Position numbers and translations under genes: made by a program. 20,860 nucleotides of DNA from CAZFLY01 sp964519995 (lineage in GTDB: Bacteria; Planctomycetota; Phycisphaerae; Sedimentisphaerales; Anaerobacaceae), in contig CAZFLY010000051.1 of NCBI GenBank assembly GCA_964519995.1, positions 1 through 20,860 on the forward strand, written 5' to 3'. Shown here in pieces: positions 14,262-20,860 of the stretch. Under the pieces are notes generated by a model, which ran no database searches, was not told the origin of the DNA, and saw nothing but the letters and a program-made list of their open reading frames with translations. Position 1 is the first letter of the stretch. Each line of letters starts with the position of its first letter.

Positions 14262-14305
14262 AAAAAGGCCTTTCAGGGAGCTAAAGAACCTGAAAGGCTT
14301 TTTTT
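14262..14305 (+). terminator. Strong intrinsic terminator
   Basis: Perfect 10-bp stem GCCTTTCAGG (14268-14277) / CCTGAAAGGC (14289-14298), loop of 11, followed by seven T, with an A-run on the left. It ends the unit started at 14026, and lies only 60 bases before the methyltransferase ATG. Confidence 0.9.
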
Positions 14306-14364
14306 ATTTTAGTGTTACCAGCAAGACGAGTGCTCTTGCGAGGACGTGGAAGGTATGCAGAATT

Positions 14365-15135
14365 ATGAAAGTCAGAGAAATGGACATTGAATTCTACAGA
14401 AGCTATATGGCTGAGCTTGAGGCTAAAGCCCAAACAAAATGGCAGTACAACGAAATGAAGCCTTGCGGCGTCAATTACAACAGTATAAGCCGTGCCTGGC
14501 TCTATGACAAAAGCCATCAGAGGTTCAGAGACTACAAGACTGAAAGCGAAGAGATAATCGCACTTCTCGGCCTTGACGCAAATCGCACAGTTATCGATAT
14601 GGGATGCGGCACAGGAGCTTTTGCGATTCACGCGGCAAAGCACTATAGAAAAGTGTACGCAGTTGATGTATCAAAGACAATGCTAAGACGTGCTCGAAGC
14701 AAAGCCAGGAAGGCTAAACTCAACAATATAGAGTTCCATCATAGTGGATTTCTGACATACGAGCACGAAGCAGAGCCTGTTGATGCGGCTGTCTCGATGA
14801 TTGCGCTGCACCATTTGCCTGACTTCTGGAAGCTGATAGGACTTAGACGAATGGCACAGATGCTCAAAACAGATGGCAAGCTGTATCTCTTCGACGTGGT
14901 CTTTTCGTTCGACATTGAGAGCTACGAATCCTGTATCGAAGAATTCATTCAATCAATGACCGACCGGCTTGGTCTTCAGAGCAGAGACGCGATAAAGACA
15001 CACTTCCATCAGGAGTACAGTACCTGCGACTGGACTGTGGAAGGTCTGCTTGAAAGGGCTGGGTTCCAGATAGATAGTGCCGATTACAAAGATGGTTTTT
15101 TCGCCGCGTATTTATGTACAAAAAAAATAGTATAA
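14365..15135 (+). CDS. Class I SAM-dependent methyltransferase
   Basis: A 256-residue Rossmann-fold methyltransferase, substrate unknown. Motif I is VIDMGCGTGAFAIHAA (about residues 76-91), the acidic ribose-binding residue is in VYAVDVS (about 100), motif IV is in AVSMIALHHLPDFW and motif VI in LKTDGKLYLFDVVF. The N-terminal 65 residues (with MAELEAKAQTKWQYNE) would form a lid over the substrate. Start: ATG 14365; the next ATG, at 14380, is also possible, since the purine-rich GGAAGG is 13 bases from the first and AGAGA is close to the second. It heads a six-gene plus-strand run. HHLP is typical of small-molecule methyltransferases of the UbiE/arsenite type, but nothing here defines the acceptor. 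Confidence 0.85.
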   Translation: MKVREMDIEFYRSYMAELEAKAQTKWQYNEMKPCGVNYNSISRAWLYDKSHQRFRDYKTESEEIIALLGLDANRTVIDMGCGTGAFAIHAAKHYRKVYAVDVSKTMLRRARSKARKAKLNNIEFHHSGFLTYEHEAEPVDAAVSMIALHHLPDFWKLIGLRRMAQMLKTDGKLYLFDVVFSFDIESYESCIEEFIQSMTDRLGLQSRDAIKTHFHQEYSTCDWTVEGLLERAGFQIDSADYKDGFFAAYLCTKKIV

Positions 15136-15153
15136 TTTCTTACGAAATAGAGG

Positions 15154-15171
15154 TAACCGATTGTTCGGTTA
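15154..15171. repeat. 7-bp inverted repeat between methyltransferase and GNAT
   Basis: TAACCGA - TTGT - TCGGTTA, perfect; a further GTAACCG follows at once (15172-15178) as a direct repeat of the left arm. No T-tract follows, so it is not a terminator; it might be an operator or the scar of a deletion. Confidence 0.4.
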
Positions 15172-15192
15172 GTAACCGTTCTTAAATCAAGT

Positions 15193-15444
15193 TTGAAAGT
15201 ATGTTATTTGGAAAGGCTCGCTGTGCTGCCGGAACAAAGAAGAAAAGGCTATGGTACGGCATTAGTAAATCACGTATTCGAGCGAGTCCGGCAGATTGGA
15301 GCCGAGCAGGTAGAGATAGGCATTATTGCAGAGGATGCAGAGCGTACAAACTGGTACAAGAGGTTTGGCTTTGTTCATAAGGGCATAAAGAAGCTCGATC
15401 ATCTACCATTTGTCGTGGCTTTTATGTCAACCAAGATAAAATGA
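15193..15444 (+). pseudogene. N-terminally truncated GNAT acetyltransferase
   Basis: 83 residues covering only the second half of a GNAT fold: strand 4 (YLERLAVLPEQ), the acetyl-CoA pyrophosphate loop RRKGYGTAL, and NWYKRFGFVHKG, the usual motif B. The first 60-70 residues of a normal GNAT (strands 1-3 and helices 1-2) are missing, and the frame is closed by a TAA at 15154-15156. There is no ATG; the first possible start is TTG at 15193 without a ribosome binding site. It is in the same frame as the methyltransferase but separated by three stops. Most likely a decayed gene in an otherwise tight operon, although a half-length partner protein cannot be excluded. Confidence 0.65.
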
Positions 15445-15468
15445 TGTACAATTGGTCAGGAGATTCCG

Positions 15469-16356
15469 ATGAAAATATCCAGGTTTTACATAGTTGATGT
15501 ATTTGCTGAAGAAAAATACGCCGGCAACCAGCTTGCTGTAGTCCGAGATGCGGCAGCTCTATCAGATGAGCAGATGCAGCAGATAACTAAAGAGATGAAC
15601 TATTCGGAGACAACGTTCATTCTGAGCGATGAGCCGCGAGAGGGTGGTTATGATGTTCGGATATTCACGCCGGGAACAGAGGTGCCTTTTGCCGGGCATC
15701 CGACGCTGGGTACAGCTTATGTGATACAAAAAGAAATAATTAAAAAACCTGTCGAAACAGTAATCCTGAACCTGAAGGTCGGCCAGATTCCTGTCACTTT
15801 CGAAAAAACTGGTGAGGGTGAGGATATTCTTTGGATGAAACAGATTGAGCCGGTCTTTGGTGAGGTTTTTGACGCAGGCGATATTGTGCGGGTTTTGACA
15901 ATTGAAAGAAACGACATTGACGAAAAATTCCCAATACAAGAAACCTCTACAGGTTTGCCTCATATAATAGTTCCGCTTCAATCATTGAAAGCCGTGAAAA
16001 GGACCAAGATAAACAAGGACGAATATTTCAAGTTCATTGAAAATATAAACACAAAAGCGATTCTAATTTTCTGCTCAGAGACATACAATCAGCAGAATAA
16101 CCTGAATGTGCGTGTGTTTTGTGATTATTATGGGGTTCCAGAAGATCCTGCAACGGGAAGCGGAAACGGTAGCTTAGCAGGGTACTTGGTCAAGAACCAA
16201 TACTTCGGGACAAGCAAAATTAATGTTCGAGTAGAGCAAGGCTATGAGATCGGCAGGCCATCGCGGCTTTATCTGAGAGCTGAAGAAAAAAATGCCAAGA
16301 TAGAGGTATTCGTCGGCGGAAAAGTCATAATGGTTGCCAGAGGAGAGTTGGTATAG
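15469..16356 (+). CDS. PhzF-family isomerase/epimerase
   Basis: 295 residues, two-lobed DapF-like fold. The family includes the phenazine isomerase PhzF and many uncharacterised enzymes. Seen: FYIVDVFAEEKYAGNQLAVV at the N-terminus, NYSETTF with the catalytic Glu47, FTPGTEVPFAGHPTLGTAYV (the GHPT phosphate/substrate loop), and the second-lobe EDPATGSGNGSLAGYL. All are intact, so the enzyme should be active. The ATG has AGGAG seven bases upstream. It begins 24 bases after the GNAT fragment and ends 25 before the cupin. No other phenazine genes are nearby, so the substrate is unlikely to be the phenazine precursor; an amino-acid-like or enol substrate is more probable. Confidence 0.93.
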   Translation: MKISRFYIVDVFAEEKYAGNQLAVVRDAAALSDEQMQQITKEMNYSETTFILSDEPREGGYDVRIFTPGTEVPFAGHPTLGTAYVIQKEIIKKPVETVILNLKVGQIPVTFEKTGEGEDILWMKQIEPVFGEVFDAGDIVRVLTIERNDIDEKFPIQETSTGLPHIIVPLQSLKAVKRTKINKDEYFKFIENINTKAILIFCSETYNQQNNLNVRVFCDYYGVPEDPATGSGNGSLAGYLVKNQYFGTSKINVRVEQGYEIGRPSRLYLRAEEKNAKIEVFVGGKVIMVARGELV

Positions 16357-16381
16357 TCGTTTGTTGATAGGAGAGCATCAT

Positions 16382-16696
16382 ATGAAATCTTACAAGATAG
16401 ATTTTGAGTCGATGCCGTGGAATACGCCGGCAGCCGGCGTTAGGTTCAAGGCTTATGAACGAGGCAGCAAAAAACTACGATTAGCAGAGTTTACCAGAGA
16501 GTTTGTTGAGCCTGATTGGTGCACCAAAGCTCATATTGGATATGTGCTTCAAGGCCAAATGGAAATAAACTTTAATGGAAACATAATTACGTTCGGCCCT
16601 GGTGACGGAATCTTTATTCCAGCAGGCGAAAAACACAAGCACATGGCAAGGGTTCTTACAGATTTCGTAAAAGTAATCCTGGTTGAAGACACCTAA
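16382..16696 (+). CDS. Small single-domain cupin
   Basis: 104 residues forming one cupin barrel. Motif 1 is degenerate: CTKAHIGYVLQGQMEI offers Cys47, His51 and Glu61 rather than the usual HxH...E. Motif 2 is GPGDGIFIPAGEKHKH with His85 and His87. A single metal site of altered ligand set is possible. I start at the ATG at 16382, which has TAGGAGAG just upstream; the longer frame would overlap phzF without a site. Spacing to neighbours (25 and 24 bases) matches the rest of the operon. Small cupins of this kind act as isomerases, epimerases, dioxygenases or ligand-binding proteins; which one cannot be told. Confidence 0.85.
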   Translation: MKSYKIDFESMPWNTPAAGVRFKAYERGSKKLRLAEFTREFVEPDWCTKAHIGYVLQGQMEINFNGNIITFGPGDGIFIPAGEKHKHMARVLTDFVKVILVEDT

Positions 16697-16720
16697 ATTT
16701 CAGCTGGCGGATAATGATAT

Positions 16721-17224
16721 ATGCTGGATATTCTTAAAGTCGAAAGTAGCGAAAATCTCGAGCAGATTAGAATCCTTTGGCAAGAATACGCTGAATTTCT
16801 AAAGACCTGCTTCAATGAACGTGTAGAATTGCCTACCTTCAAAGAGTACTTCAAAAATTATGAGCAGGAGATCGCTAATCATTTACCCGGCCGTTTCGGC
16901 CCCCCTAAGGGCTGTCTGCTGCTTGCAAGATATCAATCAAAACCTGCCGGTTGTGTTGGGCTAATGAATTTAGGTGACGGCATATGCGAAATGCGAAGAC
17001 TTTTTGTAAGGACCCAGTATCGCGGACTGAGCATCGGAAGAGCTTTAGCTGAAGCTGTCATTGAGCATGGACGAAATATTGGTTACGCGTCGATGCGGCT
17101 GAATACCAATCGGAGAATGACCGAAGCAGAGGATCTCTATCAATCCCTTGGATTCCGAGAGATTGCACCTTATGAGTATTTCGACGTAGATGGTATGGTT
17201 TTTATGGAGTTGAAATTAGCGTGA
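16721..17224 (+). CDS. GNAT-family N-acetyltransferase
   Basis: 167 residues, full-length GNAT. The acetyl-CoA signature is CEMRRLFVRTQYRGLSIGRALAEA (about 88-111, with the R/Q-x-x-G-x-G/A form as YRGLSIG) and motif B is AEDLYQSLGFREIAPYEY. The N-terminal helices carry WQEYAEFLKTCF. It should transfer an acyl group from acyl-CoA to an amine; the acceptor is unknown. The ribosome binding site is weak (GGCGGA). Unlike the truncated GNAT at 15193 this one is complete. It ends 18 bases before the DapF homologue, so the two are tightly linked. Confidence 0.92.
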   Translation: MLDILKVESSENLEQIRILWQEYAEFLKTCFNERVELPTFKEYFKNYEQEIANHLPGRFGPPKGCLLLARYQSKPAGCVGLMNLGDGICEMRRLFVRTQYRGLSIGRALAEAVIEHGRNIGYASMRLNTNRRMTEAEDLYQSLGFREIAPYEYFDVDGMVFMELKLA

Positions 17225-17242
17225 TAAATCGGGGAAGAAATT

Positions 17243-18103
17243 ATGGATATACATTTCAAGAAGTATCACGGCTTGGGCAATGACTATCTCGTGATCGACC
17301 CGAACGTCCGGGACATCGAGATGACAGAAGCTAATATCCGTCTGATTTGTGACAGGCATTATGGAATCGGATCGGATGGTATATTGTACGGTCCCATGAA
17401 AAAAGATGATATGCTAGAAGTACGTATATTTAATCCGGATGGCAGTGAGGCTGAGAAAAGCGGTAACGGCCTGAGAATATTCGCAAAATACCTGTTTGAA
17501 AATAAATATGTCGATAAGAAAAATTTCGACATCAAAACTTTAGGCGGTATCGTTAAAGTCCAAGTAGAAGACGGCACAGCAAATCTGATCAAAATCAATA
17601 TGGGCAAAGTGACATTTACCAGTAGCGAGATTCCAGTGGTTGGTGAGAAACGCGACATCATCAACGAAACACTCGACGTCAACGGGACAAAGTATAAGAT
17701 CACATGCCTGTCAATCGGCAATCCACATTGCGTTATCCCTATGGAAGATATAAGCGAAGAAAAAACAAAAGAATTAGGGCCTAGCATCGAAAATCACAAA
17801 ATGTTTCCCAATCGGATAAACATGCAGCTACTAAAAGTCATAGACAGAAATAACATCGAGATTAGGATTTGGGAAAGAGGAGCAGGATATACCTTAGCTT
17901 CCGGCAGCAGCTCCTGCGCTGCGGCAGCAGCAGCTCACAGATTAGGCCTGGTGGATGATCAAATAAATGTAAAAATGCCCGGCGGAAGTTTATCAATAGA
18001 AATCGGCGACAACGAAGAAATATATATGACCGGCCCCGTTGAAGGAGTTTTTGAGGGACGCTTTCACACGGATCTAATGGAAAAGATATCGCCAATAAGC
18101 TAA
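17243..18103 (+). CDS. DapF-fold racemase/epimerase homologue with both catalytic Cys replaced by Ser
   Basis: 286 residues, clearly homologous to diaminopimelate epimerase along its length. Substrate-pocket residues of DapF are kept: Asn13 (GLGNDY), Asn64 (FNPDG), Asn160 (GNPHC), Asn193 (NRINM), and Glu211-Arg212 (WERGAG). The two catalytic positions are not. The first motif reads EKSGNGLR (Ser73, codon AGC) where DapF has CGNG/CGNA. The second reads GYTLASGSSSCA (Ser220, codon TCC) where DapF has GETxACGTGACA, so Cys becomes Ser and the adjacent Glu becomes Tyr. A two-Cys acid/base mechanism is therefore impossible; the protein may use serine, act on another substrate, or bind without racemising. 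The ATG has GGGGAAG five bases upstream. Last gene of the six-gene run. Calling it dapF would be unsafe. Confidence 0.9.
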   Translation: MDIHFKKYHGLGNDYLVIDPNVRDIEMTEANIRLICDRHYGIGSDGILYGPMKKDDMLEVRIFNPDGSEAEKSGNGLRIFAKYLFENKYVDKKNFDIKTLGGIVKVQVEDGTANLIKINMGKVTFTSSEIPVVGEKRDIINETLDVNGTKYKITCLSIGNPHCVIPMEDISEEKTKELGPSIENHKMFPNRINMQLLKVIDRNNIEIRIWERGAGYTLASGSSSCAAAAAAHRLGLVDDQINVKMPGGSLSIEIGDNEEIYMTGPVEGVFEGRFHTDLMEKISPIS

Positions 18104-18298
18104 GTAATCAGTGGTAGATACGTCGAAGATTTCGGTGCCTTTTATGTGCATTTCGCTTCTGTTTTATCAACCGTCTTTGCTAAACTTGGGCATCGGCCAC
18201 AAGTTTGGACAAATATAGCAGTCGGTCTTCATTCTGCATAATAGGGGCAGTTCAAAAATCAACTGTATTTCGGTTTTGAAATCGCCGATTATTATAGT

Positions 18299-18901
18299 AT
18301 GTCTTACGTTGAAGCAATTTTAGCACTATTTGCGATTGTTGACCCGATAGGCAATATCCCAATACTGCTCCATATCACCGAGCATACTCCCAAGGGACAA
18401 GCCCAAAAGGCCTTTAATACTGCCGTAGTCGTTGGCGTGCTCATTCTGTTGGGCTTTTCGTTTGCCAGCAATGTGATACTGAATCGCGTCTTTCATATTT
18501 ATCTGGCCGATCTGCAACTTGCCGGTGGGATACTGTTGTTGATTATAGCAATTGACCATCTGATATTCGGTACACTGCGTCGGTCGGTCGAAGTCACGGG
18601 CACTTTCAGTCCCTATGAGATCGGCTGTGTTCCTCTGGCCTGTCCGCTTCTTGCTGGACCAGGCGCAATGGTGACCAGCCTAACAACGCTTCAAAGCTCC
18701 GGCCCAGCTAAAGCAGTAGTTGCAATTGCTGTAGTCTTCGGCACCCTCTGGCTTATCATGCGGTTTATTGAGCCGATACATAAGTTCCTTGGCAGGATGA
18801 TTTGCACTGTGTTTTCAAAAGTGATGTGCCTGTTCATTGCTGCAATCGGCGTACACATGATAATGTCAGGCTTGCAGTATTATTTCACAGTTGCCAAATG
18901 A
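18299..18901 (+). CDS. marC: MarC-family integral membrane protein
   Basis: 200 residues with six hydrophobic helices; the family signature ALFAIVDPIGNIPILL is at the N-terminus and its internal counterpart PLACPLLAGPGAMVTSL is at about 110. The UPF0056/MarC family occurs in inner membranes of many bacteria. It was named from multiple-antibiotic-resistance mapping, but a drug-efflux role has not held up, and the function is unknown. The ATG at 18299 is the only one in reach and has no Shine-Dalgarno sequence (TTATTATAGT precedes it). It lies 195 bases after the DapF homologue, so it is probably a separate unit or a loosely coupled last gene. Confidence 0.92.
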   Translation: MSYVEAILALFAIVDPIGNIPILLHITEHTPKGQAQKAFNTAVVVGVLILLGFSFASNVILNRVFHIYLADLQLAGGILLLIIAIDHLIFGTLRRSVEVTGTFSPYEIGCVPLACPLLAGPGAMVTSLTTLQSSGPAKAVVAIAVVFGTLWLIMRFIEPIHKFLGRMICTVFSKVMCLFIAAIGVHMIMSGLQYYFTVAK

Positions 18902-18905
18902 TACC

Positions 18906-19208
18906 CTAAAACCAGTCAAATCGTGGCCCAGAGACGCAGACATTTATTCTCAATGACTGTTTTTCGCTGGAGGCCATAAACTCCCGGTTGATCTGAGACT
19001 TGCTTACGCCAACCGTTTCTGCCATCTGTGGCAGAACCTCTTTGTATTTTCGCGTCGAAACGCCTTTCATCAGAATCTCCAGAATCCGAGAACCGAGACG
19101 ACTGTTTATGACCAGGGCCTCATAGGCCGGAATAGATATTTCTTTGCCAGTACCTCTACCTTTTTTCCGCAACCTGGGTTTCTCCACACGCAGCTTGCGT
19201 TCACTCAA
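18906..19208 (-). pseudogene. Remnant of an IS256-family (Mutator) transposase
   Basis: The frame contains ILMKGVSTRKYKEVLPQMAE then TVGVSKSQINREFMASSEKQ, the N-terminal DNA-binding part of IS256-type transposases. Homology stops there, and the final residues before the stop look out of family. There is no ATG (the frame opens at a TTG) and no DDE catalytic domain. The element is therefore truncated on both sides and dead. Basic residues (RLRKKGRGTGKEIS) precede the conserved part, as in intact transposases. Confidence 0.8.
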
Positions 19209-19319
19209 CGAGACAACACCAAACTGGCGAGGTTGTCAATAACGCTGTTGACGAGTTGTCCACCTATGTGGCTCGAGCGATAACTAAGAGCCTCTAATGC
19301 TCTGTTGAAAGGCCTCACC

Positions 19320-19433
19320 GTCATTTCGACCGGAGCCCCCGTTCTTGCTTTCGCAAGAAAGCACTGGGGCGAAGTGGAGAAATCTACTTAAAAACAGATT
19401 TCTCGACTCGCCTTCGGCTCGCTCGAAATGACA
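19320..19433. repeat. MITE-like imperfect inverted repeat A
   Basis: Ends GTCATTTCGA (19320-19329) and TCGAAATGAC (19423-19432) are inverted. An inner pair AGAAATCT (19378-19385) / AGATTTCT (19396-19403) closes the centre, and a side hairpin TTCTTGC/GCAAGAA lies in the left half. It is a non-coding, long foldback of the kind found scattered in many genomes. Confidence 0.7.
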
Positions 19434-19488
19434 TTTTGAACTCTTTTCAACAAAGCAAGCCTCTAATAAAATGAGTATAGCCTTATGT

Positions 19489-19608
19489 TGTCATCCCTTC
19501 GGCAAGCTCAGGGCAGGCTCTGAGCGAAGCGAAGGATCTGGGTAACGAATGAGAAATTTCTTATGCGGGCCAGATTCTTCGCTCCACTGCGTTCCGCTCA
19601 GAATGACA
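19489..19608. repeat. MITE-like imperfect inverted repeat B
   Basis: Bounded by TGTCAT (19489-19494) and ATGACA (19603-19608), with inner GAGCGAAGCGAAGGATCTGG pairing imperfectly with CCAGATTCTTCGCTC. The left half contains the CCTTCGGC...GCTCAGGGCAGG word also seen at 93-115 and 10980-11001. Different sequence from element A 55 bases away, but the same foldback plan. Confidence 0.65.
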
Positions 19609-19767
19609 TTGTCTCATTTCGTTAGACGCTCTAACGATAATCGGGATTAGACTGGCCTTGAGAATGTCGAACAAAATGATGCTGGACAGAAAAGTTATAA
19701 AAGGTAAAAATGCAACTAGAAAACGCTGTGAGAGGTTTAAATAGAAACCTTACACGGTTCGTCTCAC

Positions 19768-19836
19768 CCTGCCCCTGCGTCTCCCGACGCTCGCACCTGC
19801 GGTTACGCGAGTGCAGGCGCGAGTCGGGGCAGCGGG
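19768..19836. repeat. GC-rich hairpin upstream of dctP-like gene
   Basis: CCCGACGCTCGCACCTGC (19783-19800) pairs imperfectly with GCAGGCGCGAGTCGGG (19813-19828), extended by CTGCCCC/GGGGCAG. It is much more GC-rich than its surroundings and sits 39 bases before the TRAP gene. No T-tract follows. It might be a repeat or a structured leader. Confidence 0.5.
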
Positions 19837-19874
19837 AAAGAATTCTGGCCAGAAAAATGTAAAGGTTATGTGTA

Positions 19875-20860
19875 ATGAAGAAATTAGTAATATCGCTTCG
19901 GTGCTTTGTGTGTTTGGCTTTGGCAATATCTGCCGGTTGCAAGAAGGAAGACGCCGCTGAGCCAGAAGTATTATTGAAGTTAGGCCACAGTCTTGACATA
20001 ACGCATCCTGTACACAAGGCGATGGTATATATGGCCAAGAAGGTCGCGGAAAAATCATCCGGACGGATGAAAGTGGAGGTTTTCCCGAACGAGCAGTTGG
20101 GCACTGAGAAGGAATGTATAGAAGCGCTGCAATTGGGTTACTTAGCGGTAACGAAGACATCTACAGCGGTAATGGAAGGGTTTGTGCCACGAATGAGAAT
20201 ATTCGGCATTCCTTATCTTTTCAGAGACTCCGAGCACTACTGGGATGTCCTGAAAGGACCTATAGGCAAAGAATTACTTTTGGCAGGTCAAAGTAAAGGG
20301 CTGCGTGGTTTGTGCTTCTATGACGCGGGGTCGAGAAGTTTTTATGCGAAGAAAGAAATTAAAAGCCCCGAGGATTTGAAGGGTTTGAAAATCCGCGTTA
20401 TGAAAAGCGTGATGTCTATGAAAATGGTCGACACTATGGGCGGTTCACCAACACCAATTGCATGGGGCGAACTATATACTTCACTGGACCAGGGTGTTGT
20501 TGACGCAGCGGAGAATAACCCGCCATCGTTCCGTACATCGAGGCATTATGAGGTCTGCAAATATTACACACTGGACGAACACACAAGGCTTCCTGACATA
20601 CTGATAATCAGCGTGCAAGTGTGGGATAATCTGAAGCCCGAATTTCAACAGATACTTCAGGAAGCAGTGGATGAGTCTGTTGAATATCAGCGTAAGATAT
20701 GGGCCGAAGCTGAAGAAAGCGATATGAAAATAGTTCAGGAAGCCGGCGTTCAGGTCAGCTACCCGGATAAGAAGCCCTTCCAGGCCTCCGTCAGGAGTAT
20801 ATGGGAAGAGTTCGAGGGCACCGAAATCGGCGAGTTAATCAAGCAAATACAGGAGGTAAA
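19875..20860 (+). CDS. TRAP transporter substrate-binding lipoprotein (DctP family), 3' end beyond window
   Basis: Partial, 328 codons and still open at the window edge; family members are about 330 residues, so the end is close. The N-terminus MKKLVISLRCFVCLALAISA then GCKKED is a lipoprotein signal (Cys22 after Ala-Gly), so the protein would be anchored rather than free in the periplasm. DctP features: LKLGHSLDITHPVHKAM, GIPYLFRD, DLKGLKIRVMKS with the conserved substrate-carboxylate Arg, and ELYTSLDQGVVDAAENNPPSF. It should bind an organic acid (dicarboxylate or sugar acid) for a sodium-coupled DctQ/DctM permease, presumably encoded just past the window. The ATG has AAAGG ten bases upstream. 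Confidence 0.93.
   Translation, partial: MKKLVISLRCFVCLALAISAGCKKEDAAEPEVLLKLGHSLDITHPVHKAMVYMAKKVAEKSSGRMKVEVFPNEQLGTEKECIEALQLGYLAVTKTSTAVMEGFVPRMRIFGIPYLFRDSEHYWDVLKGPIGKELLLAGQSKGLRGLCFYDAGSRSFYAKKEIKSPEDLKGLKIRVMKSVMSMKMVDTMGGSPTPIAWGELYTSLDQGVVDAAENNPPSFRTSRHYEVCKYYTLDEHTRLPDILIISVQVWDNLKPEFQQILQEAVDESVEYQRKIWAEAEESDMKIVQEAGVQVSYPDKKPFQASVRSIWEEFEGTEIGELIKQIQEV

Larger units (their letters stand above)
19209..19874. other. Gene-free, decayed repeat region
   Basis: No gene is supported. The stretch holds two long MITE-like inverted repeats (19320-19433 and 19489-19608) and a GC-rich hairpin (19768-19836). ORFs that cross the hairpin on the minus strand are shadows of the TRAP gene. Confidence 0.6.

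Noticed and set aside
14365..15444. Methyltransferase-GNAT read-through fusion
   Set aside because: The two are in the same frame, but at least three stop codons separate them and no recoding signal is visible.
15469..16356. Phenazine biosynthesis locus
   Set aside because: Only the PhzF-family gene is present; there is no phzA/B, D, E or G homologue in the window.
19631..20160. Two long minus-strand ORFs over the TRAP gene start
   Set aside because: They are antisense shadows of the DctP-like gene, whose plus-strand frame has a lipoprotein signal and family motifs throughout.

Overview
The window reads as a chromosomal segment of a moderate-GC Gram-negative-type bacterium. I favour a Planctomycetota of the Phycisphaerae kind. 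This rests on style only: a ClpC-type (not ClpB) chaperone, a short pilin-like protein ending in a 'WLDGRVEW' motif, a bacterial serpin, a PurN with the SGGGTT variant, and intergenic space full of short palindromes and 7-bp-period repeats. No rRNA, tRNA or CRISPR array was seen.

Layout. 1-441 is gene-free and repeat-rich, followed by a four-helix membrane protein on the minus strand (442-918). 1029-4329 (minus) is an arginine operon, argB - small membrane/coiled-coil protein - argD - argF, with a good sigma70 promoter in front of argB. Divergent from it is a secreted serpin (4587-5816). After a repeat-bearing gap come a 90-residue coiled-coil protein (6495-6767) and clpC (7264-9774), the latter behind a near-perfect sigma70 promoter. 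9857-12283 (minus) is a C4 zinc-ribbon coiled-coil protein, an RNase HI-PurN fusion, and a pilin-like protein. An ArgE/DapE-type M20 deacylase (12511-13638) runs the other way.

The most unusual part is 14026-18103. A clean promoter drives a 48-codon ORF that ends at a textbook intrinsic terminator. It is followed by six tightly spaced plus-strand genes: methyltransferase, half-length GNAT, PhzF-family isomerase, small cupin, full GNAT, and a DapF homologue in which both catalytic cysteines are serine. PhzF and DapF share a fold, so the cluster carries two members of that superfamily. It looks like a small-molecule modification cassette of unknown substrate. MarC (18299-18901) follows.

18902-19874 is a decayed region with an IS256-type transposase remnant and two MITE-like inverted repeats. 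The window ends inside a TRAP-transporter substrate-binding lipoprotein (19875 onward).

A second theme is repeats that enter genes. Three unrelated low-complexity repeats all have a 7-bp period. One supplies the region immediately before argD and the start codon of the RNase HI-PurN fusion. Another, carrying a nested 'GGACAGG' word, encodes the whole linker of that fusion.
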